From positions 62,329,321-62,393,320 of the forward strand of contig NC_059075.1 of the NCBI RefSeq assembly GCF_020497125.1: a stretch of 64,000 bases of DNA. Direction: 5' to 3'. The stretch is from Mauremys mutica (lineage: Eukaryota; Chordata; Testudines; Geoemydidae). Below are positions 46,401-58,400 of the stretch, piece by piece. How positions within the stretch are numbered: the first letter of the stretch is position 1; every line of letters starts with the position of its first letter. A program made the translations under genes and the position numbers. Under the pieces are notes generated by a model. It was not told where the DNA came from and searched no databases. It saw only the letters and a list, made by a program, of their open reading frames with translations.

Positions 46401-49400
46401 CTCCCGTCCACTCACACCCCTTCTCTACCTACGCTACATTGATGACATCTTCATCATCTGGACCCATGGGAAGGAGACTCTGGAAAAATTCCACCACGAT
46501 TTCAACAGCTTCCATCCCTCTATCAACCTCAGCCTGGACCAATCTACACGGGAGGTCCACTTCCTAGACACCACGGTGCTAATAAGTGATGGTCACATTA
46601 ACACCACCCTATACCGAAAACCTACCGACCACTATGCCTACCTTCATGCCTCCAGCTTCCATCCCGGACACACCACAAGATCCATTGTCTACAGCCAAGC
46701 ACTGAGGTACAACCGTATCTGCTCTAACCCCGTAGACAGAGACCAACACCTAGAAAATCTCCACCAAGCATTCTCAAAACTACAGTACCCGCATGAGGAA
46801 ATAAGGAAACAGATCAACAGAGCCAGACGTGTACCCAGAAGCCTCCTACTGCAAGACAAACCCAAGAAAGAAACCAACAGGACTCCACTGGCCATCACAT
46901 ACAGTCCCCATCTAAAGCCCCTCCAACGCATCATCAGGGATCTACAACCCATCCTGGACAATGATCCCACACTTTCACAGGCCTTGGGTGGCAGGCCAGT
47001 CCTCGCCCACAGACAACCTGCCAACCTGAAGCATATTCTCACCAGTAACTGCACACCGCAACATAGTAACTCTAGCTCAGGAACCAATCCATGCAACAAA
47101 CCTCGATGCCAACTCTGCCCACATATCTACACCAGCAACACCATCACAGGACCTAACCAGATCAGCCACACCATCACCGGTTCATTCACCTGCACATCCA
47201 CCAATGTAATATATGCCATCATATGCCAGCAATGCCCTTCTGCTATGTACATCGGCCAAACTGGACAGTCTCTAAGGAAAAGGATAAATGGACACAAATC
47301 AGATATTAGGAATGGCAATATACAAAAACCTGTAGGAGAACACTTCAACCTCCCTGGCCACACAATAGCAGATCTTAAGGTGGCCATCCTCCAACAAAAA
47401 AACTTTAGGACCAGACTTCTAAGAGAAACTGCTGAGCTTCAGTTCATTTGCAAATTTGACACCATCAGTTTAGGATTAAACAAAGACTGTGAATGGCTAG
47501 CCAACTACAAAAGCAGTTTCTCCTCCCTTGGTTTTCACACCTCAACTGCTAGAAGAGGGCCTCATCCTCCCTGATTGATCTAACCTCGTTATCTCTAGCT
47601 TACTTCTTGCTTGCTTATATTTACCTGCCCCTGGAAATTTCCACTCTTGCATCCGACGAAGTGGGCATTCACCCACGAAAGCTCATGCTGCAAAACGTCT
47701 GTTAGTCTATAAGGTGCCACAGGATTCTTTGCTGGCTTGTGTATGTGTTGCTAAATGACTCCATTCTGACCATCATGTGTAACAACCCTCTACTGATGAC
47801 CTGCTCTGTTAGCTTGCAGAGTAGAGGCCTGTCGCATTGCAAAAAAGGTCCTAAGTTTGAAGCAGACTTCCTCATCTTGCTGTTGTATGGAGACAGGTAG
47901 AGACTGATCATTACTTCCCCTATCACAGTTGGAAAGCCCAGGGACATTTCCTTGTGCACATCTGTTTACTTGCACTAATCTATGATGATCTTCTGTAGCC
48001 TAACTTGAGAGGATGTTTAAAACTGTGACCAAAGGAGCAAATTACTTCTCAGTGAAGGTTTCACCCTCTTGTAAAATCTTTGGTAGGGTTGAAGCTCCTG
48101 GCATCAGCCAGTCGGGACAGACTGATCCACATCTTGGATGCTGGGAAGGAATACAGCCTGCAGCAGACACTAGATGAGCATTCATCTTCCATCACAGCTG
48201 TGAAGTTTGCAGGTAAGAGATCCTGTACTCCCCTCTGTACTGGCAGGAGTGAGATCCTAACAACAGCAGCAGGAATACTGCTCCTCTCACATCACAGCTG
48301 TGAAGTTTGCAGGTAGATAAGTTTAACCTTTTAATCACTTGGACAGATCAGGCTACCTTTTTCCTCCCCTTCCATAACTAGAAAGGTCAAAATCACCTTA
48401 TCCTTTCCCTCCATATTTCTTTGGAGAGTCACATTCTCTAATGATCTTATTTTTTTTTTAAACCCATCTCAAATACCTACAACCCACTCCTGTTCTCCTG
48501 GCTGAGAGAGACTGGGTTGAGGGTCTCTTCAAAATATAGCAGTGCCAGCATTAATTGGCCTAGAATATAGGGCAGGTGGTCACTGTGGGGGAATGGAGTG
48601 CCTCACGCTGCTCAGCAGCACAGCGTTGTGCCTTCACAACTCTCCTAGTTACTGATGGCTGGAGAAGTGGCAGGCAGGGACTGAAAATTGTACTTGAGTC
48701 TCTCAGATGGCAGGGCAGCGCAGTGCACTAACCGATGACCACCATGTCAGCCCTGTGGCCAGGTTCAACTCTGGTGCATGTGGGTGCAATTTTCTACCAG
48801 GACTGAATGTGGCCTCTTTAACTAAATTTGGAAAGATTGTCATTTTCTTCACACTGAGCGGGAAGCAAATTCTAAGTTGGTTTCTAAGGAGGTTATTTTT
48901 TGGCAGTGCAGGAAAGTCTGGTCTTTCAAAGGCAAAAATGGGAGTGAAAATAAGAAAGACACCGTAAATTGGATTGGTCAGTTAGTGCAGCATATGTTTA
49001 TGGCAGGGGGTGGACAAACTTTTTGGCTTGAGGGCCACATCAGGTTCCCAAACTGTATGGAGGGCTGGGTAGGGAAGGCTGTGCTTCCCCAAACAGCCTG
49101 GCCCGAGCCCCTTATCTGCCCCCTCCCACTTCCTGCCCCCTCAGAACTGCCAACCCATCCAACCACCCCCTTCCGGGACCCCCCCACCCCTTATCCAACC
49201 CCCCTGTCCCCTGACTGCCCCCTTGATCCCTATCCTCACCCCTGCCAGGCCCCCAGAGACTCCCATGCCTATCCAACCGCCCCTGTCCCCGACCGCCCCC
49301 CCCCAAGAACCTCCACCCCATCCAACTGCCCCCTGGGAACCTCTGCCCCTTATCCAACCCCCCTGCTCCCTGCCCCCTTACCATGCTGCTCAGAGCCCGG

Positions 49401-52400
49401 CTGGAGCCAGCCCCACCGCTGTGCTGCCTGGCAGGAGCTCGCAGCCCTGCTGCCCAGAGCGCTGGCGGCATGGCTAGCTGAGGCTGCGGGGGTGGGGGAG
49501 GGACAGCAGGGGAGGGGCCGGGGGCTAGCCTCCCCAGCTTGGAGCTCAAGGGTCAGGCAGGACGGTCCCACAGGCCGTAGTTTGCCCACCTCTGGTTTAT
49601 GGGCTGTTCTCCGCTCGTCAGCAGCACAGAGCTACCTTTTCCACCCACATCAGCAGGGAGTGCTGTAGTGTCCAGAGAATAAGGGCACTACAATGATGCT
49701 GAAGTGTTGAGGGACATTGCAGAATCAAATATCTACCTGCTGCGTGATGGGTCTGCTTGCTCACTGAGGCCTATGTGGAATTCATTGTGGGTGCCTCTGG
49801 GCTAGTGGTGGTGGAGACTGTTCCTTCTCTAGGAAAGAGAAGGCTTCTGCAGTTCCGTGCACCATCGTGCAGGGCTGATGTACAGGAGCAGGGGGCAGGT
49901 ATAGGCAAGTAGGAATGGGGTAAATAGAACATAATCTCCTCCGTTGCTTGTTGGGTTCCTGTTCATTTGTTTTTTTCTCTCTTCCAGCCAACGATGGGAA
50001 GGTGCGAATGATCAGCTGTGGAGCAGATAAGAGTGTCTATTTCCGCACTGCACAGAAGGTAACTTAGTTATAGCCATCATATGCTTCTCTATAACCGCTA
50101 CACCGAGGAGCTTCTTCAAGGAATGGTGTGGGTTTGTTGCTATTCCAGTCCCAGCCTCTCCTAATATGACAATGTAGGAGATTGTTAAATGTGCTAACCA
50201 CAAGGAAGTGCGCAGCTGCTCCAGTCCCAGCTTCTCCTAGCAGCAGTCACTGTAGGGAATGGTTAGGGAACCCATTCCTCTTCCCAGCAGAAGTCATCGT
50301 AGGAAATGGTGCAAGAGCATTGGATGTGGGAAGAACTTCATTGCACCTCCAATCATCGCCTCTCCCAGCAGGAGTCACCGTAGGGCGTGGTTTGCTTGTG
50401 CGGGCTAGCTACTTGGGAGGAAGTCATGAACATTTAAAAGATTGTTATGACTGGTTAACTACTTGGCTTTCACTAATTTTTAATCCCTGTGCTCAGACGG
50501 GCGACGGGGTCCGGTTTACCCGGACACACCACGTTGTTAGGAAGACTACTTTGTATGACATGGATGTTGACCCCAGCTGGAAATATGCTGCTATTGGCTG
50601 TCAAGACCGTAACATCAGGTTGGTTCATATGTGATTGGATTTTGGTGTGCTCCCAGAATTTGGGCAGTGATAGGTGGTCTGGGTTGCACTGCTGCTTAAA
50701 TGGAAGCTCTGCTCCCCTACCCCTAAATATAACCTGCCTTTTAATGAATGGGCCATAGCCATAGGTACTGGAACTAGGGGTGCTGAGAGTGCTGCTGCAC
50801 TCTCTGGCTTGAAGTGGTTTCCATCATATACTACAGGGTTTACAGTTTGGTTCAACAGCTCTCAGCACCCCCCTGGTACAAATTGTTCCAGCATCCTTAG
50901 ACACAGCTGTCTTACTGCTGGGACAGCTGAGTAGAGTTTGGTTAGTGCCACTTGTAATATATGGCCAATAGCTCTCATTAAGTGCTGGGAGGTTCATTTC
51001 CCTCTCTTCTGATTGCTCCATACTCTTCACTTTACCAGTATGAGAAGCAAGAAAGAGTGTTAATTCAAACCCAGGTCTTTGACTTGGTACTGAATAATGT
51101 GATCTTTGGGCCACCGTCCTAGCTCCCAGGCTGTTTCTTTAACCACTTAAATGATTATGAGCTTCATGAATTATGGCCAACATAGTGCTTCCCTTGAAGT
51201 GGCCACCTGCCCTACATCCTGCCGCTCCATTCCATACAGTGACTGTGCAGGGAGGCCTGTCATGGAGAGAGGGAAGGGAAGCTTGTGAGAAGAAACCGAG
51301 AACCATGCATGGATGTGATGAGTTCTGGCTTGTGTCACCTTCAGGATTTTCAACATAAGCAGTGGGAAGCAGAAGAAGCTGTACAAGGGATCCCAAGGTG
51401 AAGATGGCACCCTCATTAAAGTAAGAGCTCCAGAAATTCAAGCATGACACCCCTCCATCCCCATGAGTCGTCCCCTCCACCACCCCTCCTCCCACATACA
51501 CTTGTTCTCTTTCTTTTCCTGGCTCTTCGAAGCTGAATCTAGTATTCCAGAAAGTGAGGGATGGATGCAGGATATTTTGGTGTGAACTTTTTCCCTCTAA
51601 AGTGCTAATGTGGACTATAGATAGCATTTATTAATGAATTTCTTGCTGTTTGATATCTAGTACCTATTAAAAACTGCCTATCCTAGGCTCTGGGTATCCA
51701 AGACATTCATTTACAAATTCATTTGTGTCCAAGACAAATACTCAGGCAGCAGCTACTCCTCACCCCATGTGCATAAAACAATTAGCTAATGGTGATATCC
51801 AATTCAAAGATCCTTCCCAGTACCTACCCACAAATACTAGCTCTTATCACGCCCCACCCACAGTCTGGGTAAATACAGATGGGCTAATTCAGTCCAAAGT
51901 GGGGATAAATGAATATGTTTGTTTAATCTCTCTCATTGTATTTCAAGTGATATACTGGGCCAAATTCTCTGCTGGTGTAAATTAACCACGCTCCATTGAA
52001 TTCAATGCACCTGTACCAATATACATCAGAAGAGAATTTGGCCTATGTGGTGCTTCTTACAAGAACCAAAGGCATTTTCTCCTGCTGGCTCTGGAGGCAC
52101 TTGCCGGCAGTGTCATACTACGTACAAGGCAGTCTTTGGACTCCTGCCTCGGCTCTGTTTTTCCTTATAGTCCTTGGCCATTGCTGGGACTCCTGGATGC
52201 GATTGTTTTTTCCCCGAGCTCCATTTGGAAAGAGCTCATTCCAGCCCTTGTGTTTATTTGCTTTACGATTACATGCTGCAGCTGCTGGCATTCAAGGTTT
52301 ATGAGAAATTTGTGAAACCAAGGAAATGAGAGGGTGCTGCCAAGGAAGAGATCTTCAGACAAATGGGAGGCTTAGGGATAGATTAAACCCAGCCATGCTC

Positions 52401-55400
52401 ATGCTGAAACACCCTGCTATCCTGAGGGACTTGGAACGCCTCTAGAGCCCAGTGCTGTGTAGGCAGGTTCTGTGCATGCTGGTCTGTGCACCTCCGCCCA
52501 GTACACCTCCACCCTGGGATACCATGCCCACTTGTTTCCTAGCCCTGTGCCTCTCCTGACAAACGGGATGCCTCCATAGTCACCTTTTTCTGCTTTTGTT
52601 CACACAGGTAATTACACTTTATCTGCAATTACTATAGTTTCCCCTTCCCTACTACACTTACAAACCAAGGCACCGAAAATGAAAAATGGCTGCTCTGTCT
52701 TATTAAGTGCTCAATTCTTTGCAACCCCAAACAATGAAATATTACTGATGTTGGGTTTTTGTTTATTTGTTCGTGTTTAAATATCCAGCATGTATTTGCT
52801 TTGGCTGACCTGGAGAGAGCACTGTACTACTGAGCACTAGTAAAGTATAGCAGCATAAGGTGTTTTCCGTTTTTCAGCCCGTTCTGTACTTTTTAGAGGG
52901 TAACTGTGTAACCGGGCAGTCGTGCTTGGCTCTGGAATTTAAACGTGTTTGGTGTCTGAGATCATATATAGAATTGGAATTTTAAAAGAGAACCCCATGA
53001 AAAATACATCGACCAAACCAGAATAACCAAAATCATTACCAGTAGTTAAAAAAACACAACCTCCCCCAAACCAAGACTTTTGTACTCTTGCTTCTCTAAA
53101 GTTTGTCAAAGCATGCATGTAGTAACAGCTCCAGAACCGAGCATGCAGAGAGGGTAACATAGCAAATGGAGAAGTACAGCAGTTGACATGTTGAAAGTCA
53201 TTTGAGGTTTTTTTATCACATTGCTTTTTATCAGGCAATATGGAATTGTGGAAACTGGAGGTTTGATGGTGATATCAGCTAGCACAAGTTCCCAACAGCA
53301 GTAAACTTATGGCTTGTTTCCATGTTGAAGGCTTGGATCTTGGGTGTTGGAGAGATTTGGTATTTTATGTAACTTTCCTAGCTATAATTTCTGGGCCTGG
53401 GATAGGCTTAAACCTTAAAGGAACCAGGATCAACCAAAAATAGTGGATCCCAAATCAGTAATTAAAGGGGGTTGGTGGTGGGGGCCTTCAGAGACAACCA
53501 ACTTTAGTCTCAGATTGAGTTTGGGGTGTTGTGGGGGATTTTGGCATTTGGGAAGTAGGCTAGATGTAATTCTTGGGAGAGTTTTGACAATTGGTTGATC
53601 ACAGGATGACTATGAGCCGCCAATGTGATATGGCCGTGAAAAAAGCTAACGTGGTTTTAGGATGCATCAGGCGAGGTATTTCCAGCAAAGATAAGGAGGT
53701 GTTAGTACCGTTATACAAGGCACTAGTGAGACCTCATCTGGAATACTGTGTGCAGTTCTGGTCTCCCATGTTTAAGAAGGATGAATTCAAACTGGAACAG
53801 GTACAGAGAAGGGCTACTAGGATGATCCGAGGAATGGAAAACCTGTCTTATGAAAGGAGACTCAAAGAGCTTGGCTTGTTTAGCCTAACCAAAAGAAGGC
53901 TGAGGGGAGATATGATTGCTCTTTATAAATACATCAGAGGGATAAATATTAGGGAGGGAGAGGAATTATTTAAGCTTAGTACCAATGTGGACACAAGAAC
54001 AAATGGATATAAACTGGACACTAGGAAGTTTAGACTTGAAATTAGACGAAGGTTTCTAACCATTAGAGGAGTGAAATTCTGGAACAGCCTTCTAAGGGGA
54101 GTAGTGGGGGCAAAAGACATATCTGGCTTTAAGACTAAGTTTATGGAGGAGATGGTATGATGGGTTAGCCTAATTTTGGCAATTAATTTGGCAACTGATC
54201 TTTGATTATCAGCAGGTAAGTATGCCCAGTGGTCTGTGATGGGATGTTAGATGGGGTGGGATCTGAGTTACTATAGAGAATTCTTTCCTGGGTGCTGGCT
54301 GGTGAGTGTTGCCCACATGCTCAGGGTTTAACTGATCGCCATATTTGGGGTCGGGAAGGAATTTTTCTCCAGGGCAGATTGGCAGAGGCCCTGGAGGTTT
54401 TTTGCCTTCCTCTGCAGCATGGGGCACGGGTTACTTGCTGGAGGATTCTCTGCAGCTTGAGGTCTTCAAACCACAATTTGAGGACTTCAATAACTCAGAC
54501 ATAGGTTAGGGGTTTGTTACAGGAGTGGATGGGTGAGATTCTGTGGCCTGCATTGTGCAGGAGGTCAGACTAGATGATCATAATGGTCCCTTCTGACCTT
54601 AAAGTCTGAGAGTCTATGAGTCTAAGTGGGTTGGGTTGGAGGCTTGACATAAGGTGGCTGGATGGTTTGGTGGCTGAGTAGGGGCATGGGTGAGAGTCAT
54701 GTTATCTATAATTACTATCCTGTTGGTGTATAACTGGTTAAAAGACTATTCAAAGCGTGATTATCAATGGTTTGCTGTCAAAGTGAGAGGAAGTATTTAG
54801 TGGGGTCCCATGGGAATCTGTCCTGGGTCTGATATTATTGAATATTTTTAATGATGACTTGGATAATGGAGTGGAGACTATACTTACAAAATTGCAGTTG
54901 ACCCCAATCTGGGAGGGATTGCAAGCACTTTGGAGGACAGGATTAGAATTCAAAATGATGACCAATTGGAGAATTGGTCTGAAATCAATGAGATGAAATT
55001 CAGTAAAACCAAGTGTAAATTACTATAGATAGGAAAGAGAAATCAAACACATATTACAAAATGGGGAATAACTGGCTTGGTGGTAGTACTGCTGAAAAGG
55101 ATCTGGGCATTATAGTGGATCACATATTGAATATGAGTCAACAATGTGATACAGTTGTGAAAAAGGCAAATATTCTGGGGTGTGTTAACAGGAGTGTGGT
55201 ATGTGAGAAGTGGGAGGTATTGTCCTGCTGTATTTGGCATTGGTGAGGCCTCACCTGGAGTACAGACCACTTCTGGATGCCACACTTTCAGAAAGATGTG
55301 GATAGATTGGAGAGAGTCCAGGGGAGAGCAACAAAAATGTTACAAGGTTTAGAAAACCTGACCTATGAGAAAAGGTTTAAAAAAGCTGGGCATGTTTAGT

Positions 55401-58400
55401 CTTGAGAAAAGAAGATCGAGGGAAGACCTGATAAGTCTTCAATTATGTTAAGTGCTGTTAATAAGAGCATGATGATCAATTGTTCTCTGTGTCCACTGAA
55501 GGTAGGTGAAGAAATAATGGGCTTAATCTGTGGCAGGGGAGATTTAGGTTAGATGTTAAGAAAAACTTTCTAGCTCTATGGATAGTTAAGTGCTGGAATA
55601 GGCTTTCAAGTGAGGTTGTGGAATCCGTGGTGTTGGAGGTTTTAAAGAACATGTTAGCTAGCATCTGTCTAGTGTTACTTGGCCTACCTCAGCTCAGGAA
55701 ACTAGATGAAAACCATTTCAAGACAGCGGGTGCAGCAGCACCTCCAGCACCCCTAGTCCAGCACCTATGCTGATGCCCTTTTGGAGTACAGGGCTTAGGG
55801 TGACTCTAAACCTTTCTTTCTGTGGTGTGTGTGTGTGCCCCTCTTTCTGGCATCCTGGGCATTTCTTGTGCATCTGTCTAAGGTACTTTCTCACCAGCCC
55901 TTTCTGCCTCCTGTACTCCTCAACCAGGTGCAGACTGATCCCTCAGGTCTCTACATTGCAACTAGTTGCTCTGACAAGAACCTCTCCATATTTGATTTCT
56001 ACTCCGGCGAGTGTGTGGCCACAATGTATGGGCACTCAGGTGAGTTACAGAAGCTTCAGCAAGTGCCTTTTTAGCTGCAGGTTATACTGTGGCATGTAGT
56101 GCTGGTCAACATTTTTTCTGACGTTTGAATGAAACTTTTAATTGGTGATTCAATTTTCAATTAAAAAACAAACCAAAAAGTTCACCTTGGAAATGTTTGG
56201 GTTCTTTTGACCAGGAGTAGAGCTGGCTGAAATTTTGACAATCAAAAATATTTATTGAAATTTCAACTTTTTTTTTTATTTAAAAAATCTCATAAAAATT
56301 CTGTAAAACATTTTACTGTTTATCAGCCACTTCAAGTGGACTATAAACCAGCCACTCCTTTTCCAGGGAATCATAAGCCTCTCTATAATACATCTCAACA
56401 GTACCCCGAAAGATCGCTTTCCAAGGTGGGCAGATTGCTCATTCTTCATGTTCATTCAGGTGTGGGCTTTCCCACACTATTATACATCAATAAATCTTAA
56501 TTCTGACCTAGAGGGACCACCTAGATGTGGTAGGGGAATTTGTGTATCTCTGCTCCATGCAAACATTCTGGATCTGATCATTGAGTACAGAGCTGAGTCC
56601 AGCTAATCTATTTTGCCAATGATCTGTGCTGCGCAGTGGCATGTTTAAAGAGGCGTTGTTCTTCTGTTCTGTTTTACACAGAGATTGTAACTGGGATGAA
56701 GTTCAGTAACGACTGCAAACACCTGATCTCTGTCTCTGGTGACAGGTAAGCCCGGGGTTTGCTGTTGGGATATTAACTCCCTCTCCTCCTTCAGTAGAGT
56801 GTCAGTCTGTGGTTTTGTGCCATTTCATGCAGGAGTTAAACCACCTCTGCAAAGCAGGTGGAGCACACACGTTCAGGGCATCGCAATTTGTGATGGGTGT
56901 GTTGTGATGTCCGAAACAATCTCTGTGCTTCCTGGATCCCAAATAGGTGCTGCACAACCCAGGAAATCTTAGCGGGTGGAGCTGTGGAGAAGATTGGAGC
57001 TGAGTAGCTGGCAGGGCAGGATTATGCAGAGCTTTGTGTCCCTAAACTCTGTGATGTTGCCAATGAGTTATCTACACGTTTGACCTGCCCTGATACTTCA
57101 TGAACAGGCTGGATCTGCTTTCTCAGTTGTAATTCATGCTGTTGATGTCACATCTAGGAATTATAACCGTTGTTTGTGTGTGTGAGAGAGAAAGCTGCCC
57201 TGTGAAGAGATGCAGCTGGCCAGCCCAAGGGTGCCTTAGCTTCTGGCTGCAGCATCTCACAACTTTGACTCTGCTGTTTAAAAAACTAGCTGGGGAGTTT
57301 CCATTGTTCAGGAGAAGTCTGTGTAAATGTGTATGGTTTCAATAACTGGGAACAATGCTCCTGAATCTAGTCACCAGTAGGGCTGGCCACAAAACTTCTC
57401 CATTTTGCAAAACATTCTGAGGTTTTGAAATTTGTTTTCATTCTCCTGTGGAACCAAAATGAAATATTTTGATTTTTTTCCATGAAAAAATTTGAGTGAG
57501 TCAGACAGACAGACACAAATGCCCACCCCAACTCCAGAATAGGGCACTTCCCTGGGAGATGTAGGTTCAAGTCCCCAGTCCAAATCTGGTAGAGCAAGGA
57601 CTTGAACCTGGGTCTCCCACATCTCAGGTGAGAGTCCCAACTACCAGAAATTCCACTGAGGATCTGAGAAACTTTCCTAATGAAATTTTTGTTGAAACCA
57701 ATATGTTTCTATGGGGAAAAGTTTTGTCAACATTTTTTCAACCTAATCACTAGTACATAGAAGTACCAAGATTTTTTTATAGGGTTGTGTTACCCTAATA
57801 GCGTCTGCATGAGGCTACACTCAAGGACAATTTGGAAACTTCAGGTTGTGTAGAATGGGGCTCCCCACTTAGCAATGTTTCTTGCAACTTTCTTGCTTGT
57901 TACATCTATACTCCGTAGACTGTACTGGCTTCAGTTCATTTTCAGGTGCATCTTAATGTGTGTTTGGATCCTGTGTAAACTTTGAGGAAGTTTTAAACTA
58001 GATCCAAACTTCATAGGCTGGTCTCCTCTCTACAGAGCTTGTACTAGATCATAACCTTGCATAACTAGGTGTAACATATAGTGCTGTCACTTTAGAAATA
58101 TGTCCAACTTGTGCCTCCAGAAAAATCATGGGGCACCAGTGCTTGCAGTGGTGGTTGCAAGCTCCTCTGATTTGAAATAACAAGAAAAGGATTTTTAAAA
58201 AAAAGTCATAGTTGAACAGTTCAAAGCAAACGCCTTTGTAGCCTGGAAGAGGAGGTTGCAACCACCACCTTGGAATACCAGTTTGCTGGCATTTGATGGG
58301 GGTCTAGGAACCCTACTAAATCCCATTTGGGGCCAAAAGGAGTGCAGCCCTTTGGTAATGACAGTACCATTACTTCCCTGTTTCTACTTAGGTATGATTA

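Noticed and set aside
46151..46567. A 138-codon + strand frame overlapping the start of the PLE protein.
   Set aside because: It is an alternative frame of the RT coding sequence; the RT motifs are in the frame starting at 46225.
48877..49668. A 263-codon + strand frame, Pro-rich.
   Set aside because: It runs through the C-rich body of the hAT element at 49004-49594 and is intronic.
50619..50640. Read-through of the exon after NIR into WFICDW-type sequence as an alternative end.
   Set aside because: The exon has a usable donor at 50619 and joins the next exon in frame to give the conserved RIFNISSGK, so the extension is intron.
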